Positions 1 through 8,123 of a DNA stretch of 48,738 bases are shown piece after piece. Made by a program: the position numbers and the translations under genes. The notes under the pieces were generated by a model. It was not told the DNA's origin. It made no database searches and saw only the letters and a program-made list of their open reading frames with translations. The DNA is taken from assembly GCA_030730585.1 (NCBI GenBank), contig JANQUV010000131.1, positions 5,052 to 53,789 of the forward strand, given 5' to 3'. Each line of letters starts with the position of its first letter. Position 1 is the first letter of the stretch. Source of the stretch: Haliea sp. Lineage in GTDB: Bacteria; Pseudomonadota; Gammaproteobacteria; Pseudomonadales; Halieaceae.

Positions 1-238
1 TGATGGCGACTGCCACGGGCACCAAAATTATTTTGTTGACCAGCGAGCCCTTGGCCACAGCCCATACAACGGGAAGCTCACGCGATGGCTTTACGCCGGC
101 AACTTGCTGCGCGTTCAATGCAAGGTCATCCCCAAGCACGCCTGCAGTCTTTTTGGTGGCGGCTTTGGTCATTACGGCGACATCATCCAGAAGTGTGGTG
201 ATGTCGTCGATGAGTGCGAGCAGACTGGTCCCTGCCAT
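1..238 (-). CDS. DUF808 (YedI-like) inner-membrane protein, 3' part cut off by the window edge
   Basis: The first 79 residues, starting [12 protein letters not shown], match the N-terminus of the DUF808/YedI family of inner-membrane proteins, whose function is unknown. The conserved stretches [22 protein letters not shown] and a start of a hydrophobic segment near VNKIILVP are visible. Family members are about 300 residues long, so roughly three quarters of the gene lies outside the window. The start is set by an AGGAG at 248-252, nine bases before the ATG. An upstream ATG followed at once by TAA lies between the two. The gene is divergent from the TetR gene at 461. Confidence 0.8.
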   Translation of the reverse strand, partial: MAGTSLLALIDDITTLLDDVAVMTKAATKKTAGVLGDDLALNAQQVAGVKPSRELPVVWAVAKGSLVNKIILVPVAVAI

Positions 239-460
239 GTTACATGGCTCCTGCTGGGCAGCCGTTTCGTGTTGACCCAGTCTATCTCATTTGTGAACCG
301 CCAGAAACGATAACCCTGGGAAACATCGAATATTCGAGCACACCGGTTGTGGGTTTGACACGGCCACTGCTGTGTAAAGCGCAAGCCGTTCTACACATCG
401 CGTAAGAATGCGGCTACAGTGCGTTACGTTAACCTGGCCATTAAGGGGCTTGCGAGAGGT

Positions 461-1045
461 ATGTCAAAGCCATCGGGCGCAGAAAAAGATGGTCGTCGAT
501 TACGGGGTGAACGCAGTCGGCAGGCTATTCTGGAGGCCGCGCTTGCGCTCATGGAGGAGGGGAATCTGGTGCCCACTGCGCAGCAGATTTCTGCTCGCGC
601 AGGCGTTGGAATACGCTCCTTTTTTCGCCATTTCGAAGACATGGAAACGTTGTTTAAGGTTGCCGACGAGCATATACGTGATTCGTATGAAGCGCTGTTT
701 ATAGGCGGTGAGCGCAGTGGGACGATTGAACGGAGAATTGAGCGATGCGTTGAATGCCGCGCCGAAGCTTATGAGCGTGTCAGCAATATGGTGCTGTGTT
801 CTCGCGCTCAGCTGTGGCGTTATGAAACCTTGCGAAAAAATTATGCGCGGGCTCAGCGTGGCCTGCGCAAGGATTTAGAAGGTTGGTTGCCAGAAATCAC
901 ATCCATGTCGCGAGATGTGTACGAGGCTGTGGATGTTATTGCCTCGTTCGATACCTGGAACCGCCTGCGGGAGCATCAAGGACAGAGTAAGAAGTCCAGC
1001 ATTGATATCGTCAGTGGCCTGATGAAGCGGCTCATACTCGATTAG
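461..1045 (+). CDS. TetR/AcrR-family transcriptional regulator
   Basis: A 194-residue protein with an N-terminal TetR helix-turn-helix at about residues 18-62 (SRQAILEAAL, then QQISARAGVGIRSFFRHF) and an all-helical C-terminal ligand domain of unknown specificity. The ATG at 461 is preferred over the in-frame codon 42 bases upstream because GAGAGG precedes it and the family N-terminus fits. The gene converges on the MBL hydrolase at 1065, 19 bp away. It is the nearest regulator to two matching inverted repeats at 2193 and 6846, so control of the sulfatase locus is a reasonable inference. The ligand cannot be predicted from sequence. Confidence 0.85.
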   Translation: MSKPSGAEKDGRRLRGERSRQAILEAALALMEEGNLVPTAQQISARAGVGIRSFFRHFEDMETLFKVADEHIRDSYEALFIGGERSGTIERRIERCVECRAEAYERVSNMVLCSRAQLWRYETLRKNYARAQRGLRKDLEGWLPEITSMSRDVYEAVDVIASFDTWNRLREHQGQSKKSSIDIVSGLMKRLILD

Positions 1046-1064
1046 CTGATTGCTGCTGCCACAT

Positions 1065-2135
1065 TCACAGCCCGCTGTGAGTCTTGATGATCTCCTTTGA
1101 CTCCGCAGGGAGCGAAAAGGACACGCCGTCTTTGCCGATGGTGTACTCCTCAAAAATATCCTCTGCACCGTTCAGGAACAGGGCTTGTTGGCCAGGAAAC
1201 AGCAACGGCGGAACGATGTGGTAGTAAAGCAGGTGCCCAACTCGCGCATCACGAGCGGTCTCAGCCGCTTCCACCGGGCTGGCGTGGTAGTCGGGAATGT
1301 CGTGGGTGATTTTGGCCATGATGGCATTGCCGTTTTTGGTCGCCGCGTCGTGCATCATTTTTACCAGATTGGGTGCCAGAACATCGTGCACCAAAAGGTC
1401 TACTCCTTGGGCAAATTGTTCGATGTTGGCGAGTTTTGCCGTATCCCCGGTAATGAGTAGCGAGCGCCCTGCATAGCTGAAACGGTAGCCTACGGCAGGT
1501 TCTACCGGTGAGTGATCAACCGCCAGTGCTTCTACTTTTAACCCGTCGTGTTCGTACACCGTGCGTAATTCGCCAATCGCAGGTTTGGTGAATGGCATGG
1601 CCTGAAGGCCTGCAGCGCTCAGTGGTGTTACGCTGTCGCCGTGGTGAGCGTTGCGATAGGTGAAGTCTTGCGCATATGCCAGGTTGAAGCCGTCGACGAT
1701 TCGGCCTACACCCTCAGGGCCGTAAACTGGCAGTGGTGCAACGTTGTCGCCACCCGCCCAGCGGATGGTGCCGAGTTCACCCAGGCCATCAATGTGGTCT
1801 GAGTGGAAGTGTGTGAGAAAAACCGCGTGGAGATTACCCGGCTGGTAGCCCATACGGCTGAGATTGCGCACGCCATTGGTGCCGGCATCCACGACAAAAA
1901 ATTGCTCTCCGGCCACGACCGCAACACAAGGGCCCGACGCATTCGCGGCAGGTAGTGGGCCACCTGCCCCGCACAGGGCGAGGTGCAGGCCATCTTTCAG
2001 CGTGGCAATGTGGCCTGCGCCCATGCGAGACTCCAATCCCCGTTCCATGATGCGGGTGACAATGCTCTCTCTCTGGTTGTAGGTGATGGAGATGACAACT
2101 GCGAGGGTGCCAACAATGATCAGGGCTCTTTTCAT
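1065..2135 (-). CDS. Membrane-anchored MBL-fold metallo-hydrolase, possibly a zinc-type arylsulfatase
   Basis: A 356-residue protein with an uncleaved-looking hydrophobic N-terminus (residues 3-18), so the enzyme probably faces the periplasm. The metallo-beta-lactamase zinc motif HFHSDH lies at 109-114, followed by IDGLGEL. A further metal-ligand motif is ITGDT, and a late His occurs in YYHIVPP near residue 312. Proteins of this subgroup resemble the MBL-fold (type III) arylsulfatases such as Pseudoalteromonas carrageenovora AtsA, but also RNase Z-like hydrolases, so the substrate is uncertain. The neighbouring Cys-type sulfatase favours sulfate esters. It is divergent from the gene at 2240 across a 25-bp inverted repeat that may be a shared operator. 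A weak AGTAGG precedes the start. Confidence 0.8.
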   Translation of the reverse strand: MKRALIIVGTLAVVISITYNQRESIVTRIMERGLESRMGAGHIATLKDGLHLALCGAGGPLPAANASGPCVAVVAGEQFFVVDAGTNGVRNLSRMGYQPGNLHAVFLTHFHSDHIDGLGELGTIRWAGGDNVAPLPVYGPEGVGRIVDGFNLAYAQDFTYRNAHHGDSVTPLSAAGLQAMPFTKPAIGELRTVYEHDGLKVEALAVDHSPVEPAVGYRFSYAGRSLLITGDTAKLANIEQFAQGVDLLVHDVLAPNLVKMMHDAATKNGNAIMAKITHDIPDYHASPVEAAETARDARVGHLLYYHIVPPLLFPGQQALFLNGAEDIFEEYTIGKDGVSFSLPAESKEIIKTHSGL

Positions 2136-2192
2136 ATAAATGCCTACTAGCGACGCCGAAGCGCGTGATGGACATGATAAAACTCAGCATAC

Positions 2193-2217
2193 ATAATGGC
2201 ACACAGACTGTCATTAT
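2193..2217. promoter_or_regulatory. Operator-like inverted repeat in a divergent promoter
   Basis: Left arm ATAATGGCA (2193-2201), a 7-base spacer, and right arm TGTCATTAT (2209-2217). The right arm reverse-complements to ATAATGACA, so 8 of 9 positions pair. It lies between the MBL hydrolase (reverse) and the DUF4345-like gene (forward), and a TATAGT hexamer at 2215-2220 overlaps its right end, as expected for a repressor site. A second copy of the same half-site with the same spacing lies at 6846-6870. The TetR protein at 461 is the obvious candidate binder; this is inference. Confidence 0.6.
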
Positions 2218-2239
2218 AGTAAAAAATAGGGTCAAACGT

Positions 2240-2617
2240 ATGGACAAATTACTCAGGTTACTGGTGCTGGCACCATCGATACTCTTTGTCTTTGTTGGTG
2301 TTCGTTGGCTGGTAGACCCTGCGGGAGCGGCGCCGATGTTTGGCCTGACGCTGGAGCAGGGGGTTGGTTTGAGTTCTCAGGTGGGCGACATGTCAGCATT
2401 CTTCCTCACCTTGGGCAGCTGTATGCTTATTGCGCTGATTAGCGGGCGGCGACTGTGGTATTACCCGCCGCTTATGCTCTTGCTGGCTGCGGCAGTGGGC
2501 CGCCTGGTTGCCTGGATGGCGCATGATGCGACTTTCGCAGTGAGTTTGATCGGCACAGAAATACTGGTGTCCGCGCTTCTCTTTCTGGCATCACATCGTC
2601 TGGCCGATAAAGGCTAA
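2240..2617 (+). CDS. Small four-helix membrane protein, DUF4345-like
   Basis: A 125-residue hydrophobic protein with about four predicted membrane segments: LLVLAPSILFVFVGVRWLV, the MSAFFLTLGSCMLIALI region, PLMLLLAAAVGRLVAW and TEILVSALLFLA. It resembles DUF4345-type proteins, which have no assigned function. The start MDKLLR at 2240 was chosen over an in-frame ATG 75 bases upstream, because the longer version would run through the inverted repeat at 2193-2217 and adds only non-family sequence. It ends four bases before the sulfatase, so the two are almost certainly co-transcribed. A role in the same pathway is inferred from this spacing only. Confidence 0.7.
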   Translation: MDKLLRLLVLAPSILFVFVGVRWLVDPAGAAPMFGLTLEQGVGLSSQVGDMSAFFLTLGSCMLIALISGRRLWYYPPLMLLLAAAVGRLVAWMAHDATFAVSLIGTEILVSALLFLASHRLADKG

Positions 2618-2621
2618 CCCC

Positions 2622-4526
2622 ATGGCGCGTGCTCGGTTAGGCTTAAGTACGATGCTCGTATATCTGGCAGTGGCCGCGTTGTTCGTTCCCTTTGCGGCGG
2701 CGCAAAGTAGTCTGTCTATCGACGCTGTCACCGATTTTCGCACCGATAACGCCACGGATACTGACACCAACGCAGCGGTGACAGCGGCACTGCCTGCCGT
2801 CGAGAGCGTGCACGGAGCTGATAAGCCACGCCCTAATATTGTTTTTATTCTCGCGGATGATTTGGGTTTTACCGACATTGCACCGTATGGCAGTGAGGTG
2901 AATACACCCAGCTTGTCTGCGCTTGCGGCCAGTGGTGTGCGCTTTACCAACTACCACACGGCGGCTAACTGCGCGCCCGCCCGCGCGATGCTACTGACCG
3001 GCGTCAATAACCATCTTGCGGGTGTACCCAATATTCCTGAAATGCTGCCACCGGAACAGCGGTTGCAGGCGAACTACCAAGGTGTACTGGGGGATGACGT
3101 GGTGACGGTGGCAACACTGCTCGAAGACGCGGGTTATCACACGTATATGGCGGGCAAATGGCACCTGGGTATGGAACCGGATAAACGGCCAAGCCGGCGT
3201 GGTTTTGGGCGCACGGTAGCAATGATGGATTCTGGTGCAGACAACTGGGAACAGCGGCCCTATCTGCCATTGTACGAACAGGCCAACTGGTTTGCCGACG
3301 GTGAGCGTATGACCTTGCCGGAGGATTTTTACTCATCGCAGTTTCTGATCGACAAGACCATAGAATTCGTTGGTGAGAATCACGGTGATGGCCAGCCGTT
3401 TTTTGCCTACGTGCCGTTTATGGCAGTGCACATGCCGGTGCAGGCGCCTCAGGAATATACCGATCGCTATGCAGGAGTATATGACGCTGGCTGGCATGCA
3501 CTGCGCGAACAACGACTCCAGCGCGCGGTTGCGCTAGGTATCGTGCCGCCGGCCACAGCCATGACGGAAATGGCCACGACACGTGATTGGGACGCACTGG
3601 ATGCACAGCGCCAGCGTTATGAGGCAAAGCGGATGGCTGTCTATGCGGGCATGATTGAAGCCATGGATTTTCATATCGGACGGTTGGTAGATTACCTTAA
3701 GTTGACGGGCCAGTACGAAAACACCATTTTTATCTTTACCTCGGACAACGGCAGCGAAGCCAGCGGCCCGGATAATCCACAAGCGTGGCCTACTCGGCTT
3801 GCCCCCGCGCTGCTGGGTTATCACCTCGACTACGAGCGGCTTGGCCTGGAAGGCAGCTACAATACCATTAGCCCCAGTTTCGCCAGTGCCTCCGCGAGCC
3901 CTTTGTCGTTCTTTAAGTTTTACGCGGGGGAGGGCGGTATGCGGGTGCCGCTTATCATTGCCGGCGATCGATTGCCTCGTCGCAATGCATTGGATACAGC
4001 CTTTACCTGGGCAACTGACATTACGCCGACGATTCTCTCTTTGGCGGGAGTGACACAGCCGGGTAGCCGATATGCGGGACGGCCGGTGCAGCCGATTACC
4101 GGCTACGACCTGGTGCCCCTTCTAGCGGGTGATGTAGAGCGGGTCCGTAGCGACGATGATGCGGTGGGGTACGAGCTTACGGGCCATGCCGTGCTGTTTC
4201 AGGGTGACTACAAATTGGTCGTTAACCAGCCGCCGTTGGGAGATGGCGAGTGGAAGCTATTCAATATCGTAACGGACCCTGGCGAAACGGTGGACCTGGC
4301 TGCTGCGCAGCCTGAACGATTCCAGCGCATGCTGTTGCGCTATGAGCTTTTCCAACAAGAAAATAGTGTTTTACCCATGCCGCAAGGATACACGCAAATG
4401 CGGCAATTACTGCTGAACACGCTGCACACGCGGTACCGCAATGATCTGCTTGTGCTGCTGCTTAGCCTACTGGTGCTCAGCCCGTTTTATGTCGCCTACC
4501 GAATGCGCCGAAAAGTTGCCGCGTAA
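2622..4526 (+). CDS. Arylsulfatase, Cys-type (formylglycine) sulfatase, with a C-terminal membrane anchor
   Basis: A 634-residue alkaline-phosphatase-superfamily sulfatase that hydrolyses sulfate esters. PNIVFILADDLG (71-82) supplies the calcium ligands D79 and D80. The sulfatase signature is C117-A-P-A-R121; Cys117 would be oxidised to formylglycine by a maturase not present in this window. AGKWHLGM and the TSDNGSE metal-site motif follow. A signal-like hydrophobic segment (about 10-27) indicates export. A second hydrophobic helix near 609-626 followed by RMRRK suggests the C-terminus is anchored in the inner membrane, which is not typical of soluble periplasmic sulfatases. AAAGG precedes the ATG. 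It is co-transcribed with the small membrane protein upstream. Confidence 0.93.
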   Translation: MARARLGLSTMLVYLAVAALFVPFAAAQSSLSIDAVTDFRTDNATDTDTNAAVTAALPAVESVHGADKPRPNIVFILADDLGFTDIAPYGSEVNTPSLSALAASGVRFTNYHTAANCAPARAMLLTGVNNHLAGVPNIPEMLPPEQRLQANYQGVLGDDVVTVATLLEDAGYHTYMAGKWHLGMEPDKRPSRRGFGRTVAMMDSGADNWEQRPYLPLYEQANWFADGERMTLPEDFYSSQFLIDKTIEFVGENHGDGQPFFAYVPFMAVHMPVQAPQEYTDRYAGVYDAGWHALREQRLQRAVALGIVPPATAMTEMATTRDWDALDAQRQRYEAKRMAVYAGMIEAMDFHIGRLVDYLKLTGQYENTIFIFTSDNGSEASGPDNPQAWPTRLAPALLGYHLDYERLGLEGSYNTISPSFASASASPLSFFKFYAGEGGMRVPLIIAGDRLPRRNALDTAFTWATDITPTILSLAGVTQPGSRYAGRPVQPITGYDLVPLLAGDVERVRSDDDAVGYELTGHAVLFQGDYKLVVNQPPLGDGEWKLFNIVTDPGETVDLAAAQPERFQRMLLRYELFQQENSVLPMPQGYTQMRQLLLNTLHTRYRNDLLVLLLSLLVLSPFYVAYRMRRKVAA

Positions 4527-4556
4527 GGCCAAGCGATACGCTGTGGCAACACGAGC

Positions 4557-6818
4557 CTAGAAATCGTAGCGCACTGTGGCACCGTAAGTGCGCGGTGGCG
4601 CAAGAAAATACGCATCCATGTCGGTAATGGCAAAGGGGGTCAAAGTCTGAATAGCGTATTCTTCGTCGGTCAAGTTCTTGCCCCAGAGGCTCACGCTCCA
4701 ATTATCGTCGCGCCAGCCTAGCGCTATGTTCAGTGTGTTTCTGTCTTGCGTATCCTTTGCTTCCAGTTCCGCACCGGAGGCCACGTTGGTCAGGTGATCG
4801 CTCATAAAGCTGTAGTCACCGCGCAGGTATACGCCGCCCCAGGTCAGTGGAAAGGCCAGCGTAGCACTGACATTGCCACTGAGTTCAGCGGCGAACGGCA
4901 TGTTCTGCCCTTGGTCTGGCCCTGCCGTGAATTCATAGGTATCGAGATACTGTAAACCAAACCCTAAGGTCAGGTTGGGTAATGGCAGTGCGTCCACCTG
5001 CAGCTCCAGCCCGAAAACTTCCACTTCGCCCTGGTTGGTGGTGATTTGCCCCAGCCCCTGCCCGGTTTGCTGTGCGGTTTGGAACTTTTCGATCTCCGTC
5101 AGGAACAAGGTTGAGTTGATGCGCAGCCGTGAGTCTAGCAGGGTGGCTTTGATTCCCACTTCATAACTTAAGGTATTTTCGTCGTCGAACTCGCGTTCTT
5201 CGGGGGTGCCTGCCACACCATTGAATCCGCCTGATTTGGTGCCTGTGGAGGCGCTCGCAAACAGCAGGGTATCCGGGCTAAGGTCGTAGCTAAGGCTTGC
5301 CAGCCAATCTACGTTGTCGCTGCTGCGATTGAAGGCCTGGTCAATTTCAGGCCTCACCGAGGAGGTAAAGGAAAAAGGTGGCGTGATGCCGAGCGCGGCG
5401 AGCTGTGTCAGCACAAAGGGCGGGAGACTCTCTGGCGGTTGCGCAGTCAGTGCACTGGACTCAACCTCTACCTCAAGGTCGGCGTCTTTATCTTCCTCGC
5501 TCCAGCGCAGGCCGCCAGTTAACTGCCAGCGGTCGCTCAAGCGCCAAGAGGCCCGGGTAAACACGGCGAGAGTTTTTGTCTCGAACACATTGCGAACAAA
5601 CGAGGCATCCCCTTGTGCTGCGATCAGCCCTAGTTGCGGGCCAAAAACCTGCGAGCCAACGGGCACCGCATCTGCACCGACAATGGTTGATACATCACCA
5701 TCACCGTCCCGGGTTTGCTGCTGGAAATAATACACCCCAGCCATGTAGTCCAGCGCGGCTGAGCTGCCACTGAAGCGCAGCTCCTGCGAAAAGCTGTCGC
5801 CGGATTGAGGTTGGTTGAGGAAGACAATATCGAGCACTGAGCGGCTGCCCTCTTGTGTTGCCTGAACGTCATAGTCGTCCCACGAGGTAAGGGACTCAAC
5901 GAGTCCCCACTCAGTATCGTATTCGACCTGTAAAGAAGCGGCGGTAGACTCCAGCTCAAAATTGCTGGGTATGTTTTGCGCCGTTTTCTGATCGAAGGGA
6001 TCGTTGGGAGGAAGTCGTTGGCCGCGTTCGGCCATGGCGGCTTCTACTATGGGGTTTTGCAGAGTGTCCGGGGAGCAGCAGTTCATATCCCTTTCTACGC
6101 GGCTGGCTTTAAACAGCACGGAAGCGTTGGCAGTCGGCTCCCACAGCAACTTGCCGACCGCGTTCCATTCGTCGGCGTCGTTGAGGTCGGGCCCCGCGAA
6201 GTTCTCCAGGTAACCATCCCGTTGGTGATAGTTGCCCGCTAATCGATAGGCCAGGGTATCAGACAGGGGCGCAGACACTGAGCCGTTGAGCCGCTGCATG
6301 GCATAGTTGCCGGCGCTGGCTTCCAGATGTGCCTCACGCTGCTCTGTATTTGGGGCTTTGGTGGTGATACTTATCGCTCCGGCATTGGTGTTCTTGCCAT
6401 ACAGCGTACCTTGTGGGCCCTGAAGCACTTCAATGCGCTCGATGTCCACCAGATCCGACACGCTCAACCCCGAGCGATTGAGATAAACGCCGTCAACAAA
6501 TACGCCCACCGACGGTTCCAGATACGTTGACCCCGCTGTTCCAATGCCTCGTATCGACATGCGGGTGCTAAAGGGGCTGATATTCGCATTGATGTTCAGT
6601 GATGGCGTGAGTACCGCTACATCCTCTGCACTGCGAATACCTGCTTCGCGAATGGCCTGTTCACTAAACGCGGTAACGGTTACTGCAATATCTTGCAAGC
6701 TTGCCGCCTGTTTAGTGGCGGTAACAACGACTTCCTCCAGCATGCGCATATCAGCGAGTGCGCCGGTGGCGCAGATCGTCAGGCCCAGTACTGCTGCGAG
6801 AGGTGTGCTGGAATGCAT
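4557..6818 (-). CDS. TonB-dependent outer-membrane receptor
   Basis: A 753-residue protein with a signal peptide (MHSSTPLAAVLGL to GALA), a TonB-box-like EEVVVTAT, a plug domain (RIEVLQGPQGTLYGKN, then GAISITTKAPN) and a beta-barrel ending in the outer-membrane signature RYDF with a terminal Phe. It would take up a bulky or scarce substrate across the outer membrane using TonB energy. The start at 6818 has AAAGGAT upstream; a 48-residue extension in the same frame is rejected because it would cross the inverted repeat and spoil the signal peptide. It converges with the sulfatase gene. The substrate may be a sulfated or hydrophobic compound handled by the neighbouring sulfatases; this is inference. 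Confidence 0.92.
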   Translation of the reverse strand: MHSSTPLAAVLGLTICATGALADMRMLEEVVVTATKQAASLQDIAVTVTAFSEQAIREAGIRSAEDVAVLTPSLNINANISPFSTRMSIRGIGTAGSTYLEPSVGVFVDGVYLNRSGLSVSDLVDIERIEVLQGPQGTLYGKNTNAGAISITTKAPNTEQREAHLEASAGNYAMQRLNGSVSAPLSDTLAYRLAGNYHQRDGYLENFAGPDLNDADEWNAVGKLLWEPTANASVLFKASRVERDMNCCSPDTLQNPIVEAAMAERGQRLPPNDPFDQKTAQNIPSNFELESTAASLQVEYDTEWGLVESLTSWDDYDVQATQEGSRSVLDIVFLNQPQSGDSFSQELRFSGSSAALDYMAGVYYFQQQTRDGDGDVSTIVGADAVPVGSQVFGPQLGLIAAQGDASFVRNVFETKTLAVFTRASWRLSDRWQLTGGLRWSEEDKDADLEVEVESSALTAQPPESLPPFVLTQLAALGITPPFSFTSSVRPEIDQAFNRSSDNVDWLASLSYDLSPDTLLFASASTGTKSGGFNGVAGTPEEREFDDENTLSYEVGIKATLLDSRLRINSTLFLTEIEKFQTAQQTGQGLGQITTNQGEVEVFGLELQVDALPLPNLTLGFGLQYLDTYEFTAGPDQGQNMPFAAELSGNVSATLAFPLTWGGVYLRGDYSFMSDHLTNVASGAELEAKDTQDRNTLNIALGWRDDNWSVSLWGKNLTDEEYAIQTLTPFAITDMDAYFLAPPRTYGATVRYDF

Positions 6819-6845
6819 TTTGCTATCCTTTGTTTTGCTATTGTT

Positions 6846-6870
6846 ATAATGGCATATGCAATGCCACAAT
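6846..6870. promoter_or_regulatory. Second operator-like inverted repeat, upstream of the TonB receptor
   Basis: Left arm ATAATGGCA (6846-6854), a 7-base spacer, and right arm TGCCACAAT (6862-6870). Seven of nine arm positions pair, with an inner perfect TGGCA/TGCCA core. The left half-site is identical to the one at 2193 and the 9-7-9 geometry is the same. It lies 28 bp upstream of the receptor start, and on the reverse strand a TATAAC hexamer overlaps it, consistent with repression. Confidence 0.6.
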
Positions 6871-7073
6871 ATAGTGCTGTTATCGTATGCCAAGCAAAAG
6901 ACCCGCGCAAGACAGTGCCGTTTGGGTTTCGTGAGCTGCCACCGTAGGTGTGGGTGGAGCATTGGCGAGCGCTAGGGTACCGTGTCTCACCCGGTAATAG
7001 TGCGTCGCGGCGCTGAAATATTTGCAGCCAGCCGCGTCCGATTTATCTGACTAGACTGCTTTCGGAGTACAGC

Positions 7074-8021
7074 ATGCAAGCCAAGCCGATACACAACCGC
7101 GTGACTGCGATGACAGGCACCGACTACCCCATCATCCAAGCGCCTATGGGTTGGATTGCCCGCGCCCAACTGGCCTCCGCTGTGAGTAATGCTGGCGGCT
7201 TGGGAGTGATCGAAACGGCGTCGGGTGAGTTCGACAATATTCGCGCCGAAGTGGCAAAGATGCATGAGCTGACCGATAAGCCTTTCGGTATGAACGTCGC
7301 GCTCTCTTATGTCAAAGGCAGCAACATCATCGATTTTGTGATTGAGCAAGGTATCAAATTCGTGACCACGTCCTCTGGCAGCCCTGCGGTCTGTACGCGG
7401 GCATTTCAGGACGCAGGTATCAAGGTGTTTCACGTTGTTCCCACCCTCGACATGGCTCTTAAAGCGATCGATTGCGGGGTGGATGGCCTGGTGGTGGAAG
7501 GTGGCGAAGGGGGCGGCTTTAAAAACCCCAGCCCTGTGTCCAGCATGGTACTGCTGCCGTTGATTCGTTCCAGGGTAGACGTGCCTATTATCGCGGCGGG
7601 CGGCATGTGTGATGGGCTGTCGATGGCGGGGGCGTTTGCCATGGGTGCCGAGGGGGTGCAAATGGGCACACGCATGCTGGGCAGTACTGATTCCCCAGTG
7701 CATGATAATTGGAAGCAGGCGATTCTGGCGGCCAAAGAAACCGATACGGTATTTCTTAACCAGTCATCGCGGCCGGCTTTGCGCGCGCTGCGCACTGAAC
7801 GCACGGCACAGTTGTTGCCGCTTGGTTCGTTCAACGCGATGGAGCATTTCACCGGTGTGCGGGAACTTTACTTTGGTGGTGATATGGAAGCGGCGATCCC
7901 GCTATCGGGGCAAGTGGTGGGGCGTATCGATGCCATCCAAAGCGCCGCCGAAATCGTGCAAGAAACCATGCAGGGTTTTTACCACGCAGTGCAAAGCCTC
8001 GCCAGTCATTACGGTCAGTAA
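7074..8021 (+). CDS. Nitronate monooxygenase-family (2-nitropropane dioxygenase-like) FMN enzyme
   Basis: A 315-residue TIM-barrel flavoprotein. The N-terminus TDYPIIQAPMGWIA, the GGLGVI motif, EGGEGGGF, PIIAAGGMCDG and the FMN phosphate-binding MGAEGVQMGTRML are hallmarks of the NMO/2-NPD and NAD(P)H:quinone reductase family. The family oxidises nitronates or reduces quinones with FMN in the cytoplasm. The true substrate is open; several members sit in catabolic clusters as reductases. GGAG lies 7 bases before the ATG. It stands alone between a divergent TonB receptor and a convergent monooxygenase and ends before a 12-bp stem hairpin. Confidence 0.88.
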   Translation: MQAKPIHNRVTAMTGTDYPIIQAPMGWIARAQLASAVSNAGGLGVIETASGEFDNIRAEVAKMHELTDKPFGMNVALSYVKGSNIIDFVIEQGIKFVTTSSGSPAVCTRAFQDAGIKVFHVVPTLDMALKAIDCGVDGLVVEGGEGGGFKNPSPVSSMVLLPLIRSRVDVPIIAAGGMCDGLSMAGAFAMGAEGVQMGTRMLGSTDSPVHDNWKQAILAAKETDTVFLNQSSRPALRALRTERTAQLLPLGSFNAMEHFTGVRELYFGGDMEAAIPLSGQVVGRIDAIQSAAEIVQETMQGFYHAVQSLASHYGQ

Positions 8022-8085
8022 ATCAGGCGCTCTACCTCCCTATCGCCATGGGTAAAGCAATAAAGAGGTAACCAGAAGCAACATT

Positions 8086-8112
8086 AGCCATGCCGCTCAG
8101 AGCGGCATGGCT
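8086..8112. terminator. Perfect 12-bp hairpin between convergent genes
   Basis: AGCCATGCCGCT (8086-8097), loop CAG, and AGCGGCATGGCT (8101-8112) form a perfect 12-bp stem. It lies between the convergent stops of the nitronate monooxygenase-like gene and the Baeyer-Villiger gene and could end transcription from both sides. There is no long T-run on either side, so its strength as an intrinsic terminator is uncertain. Confidence 0.6.
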
Positions 8113-8123
8113 CCGCTTAAAGC

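Noticed and set aside
2165-2239. Longer start for the DUF4345-like gene
   Set aside because: The extension would run through the operator-like inverted repeat, and MDKLLR begins the hydrophobic family-like part.
6819-6962. 48-residue N-terminal extension of the TonB receptor
   Set aside because: It covers the operator and would bury the signal peptide; the start at 6818 has a good ribosome site.
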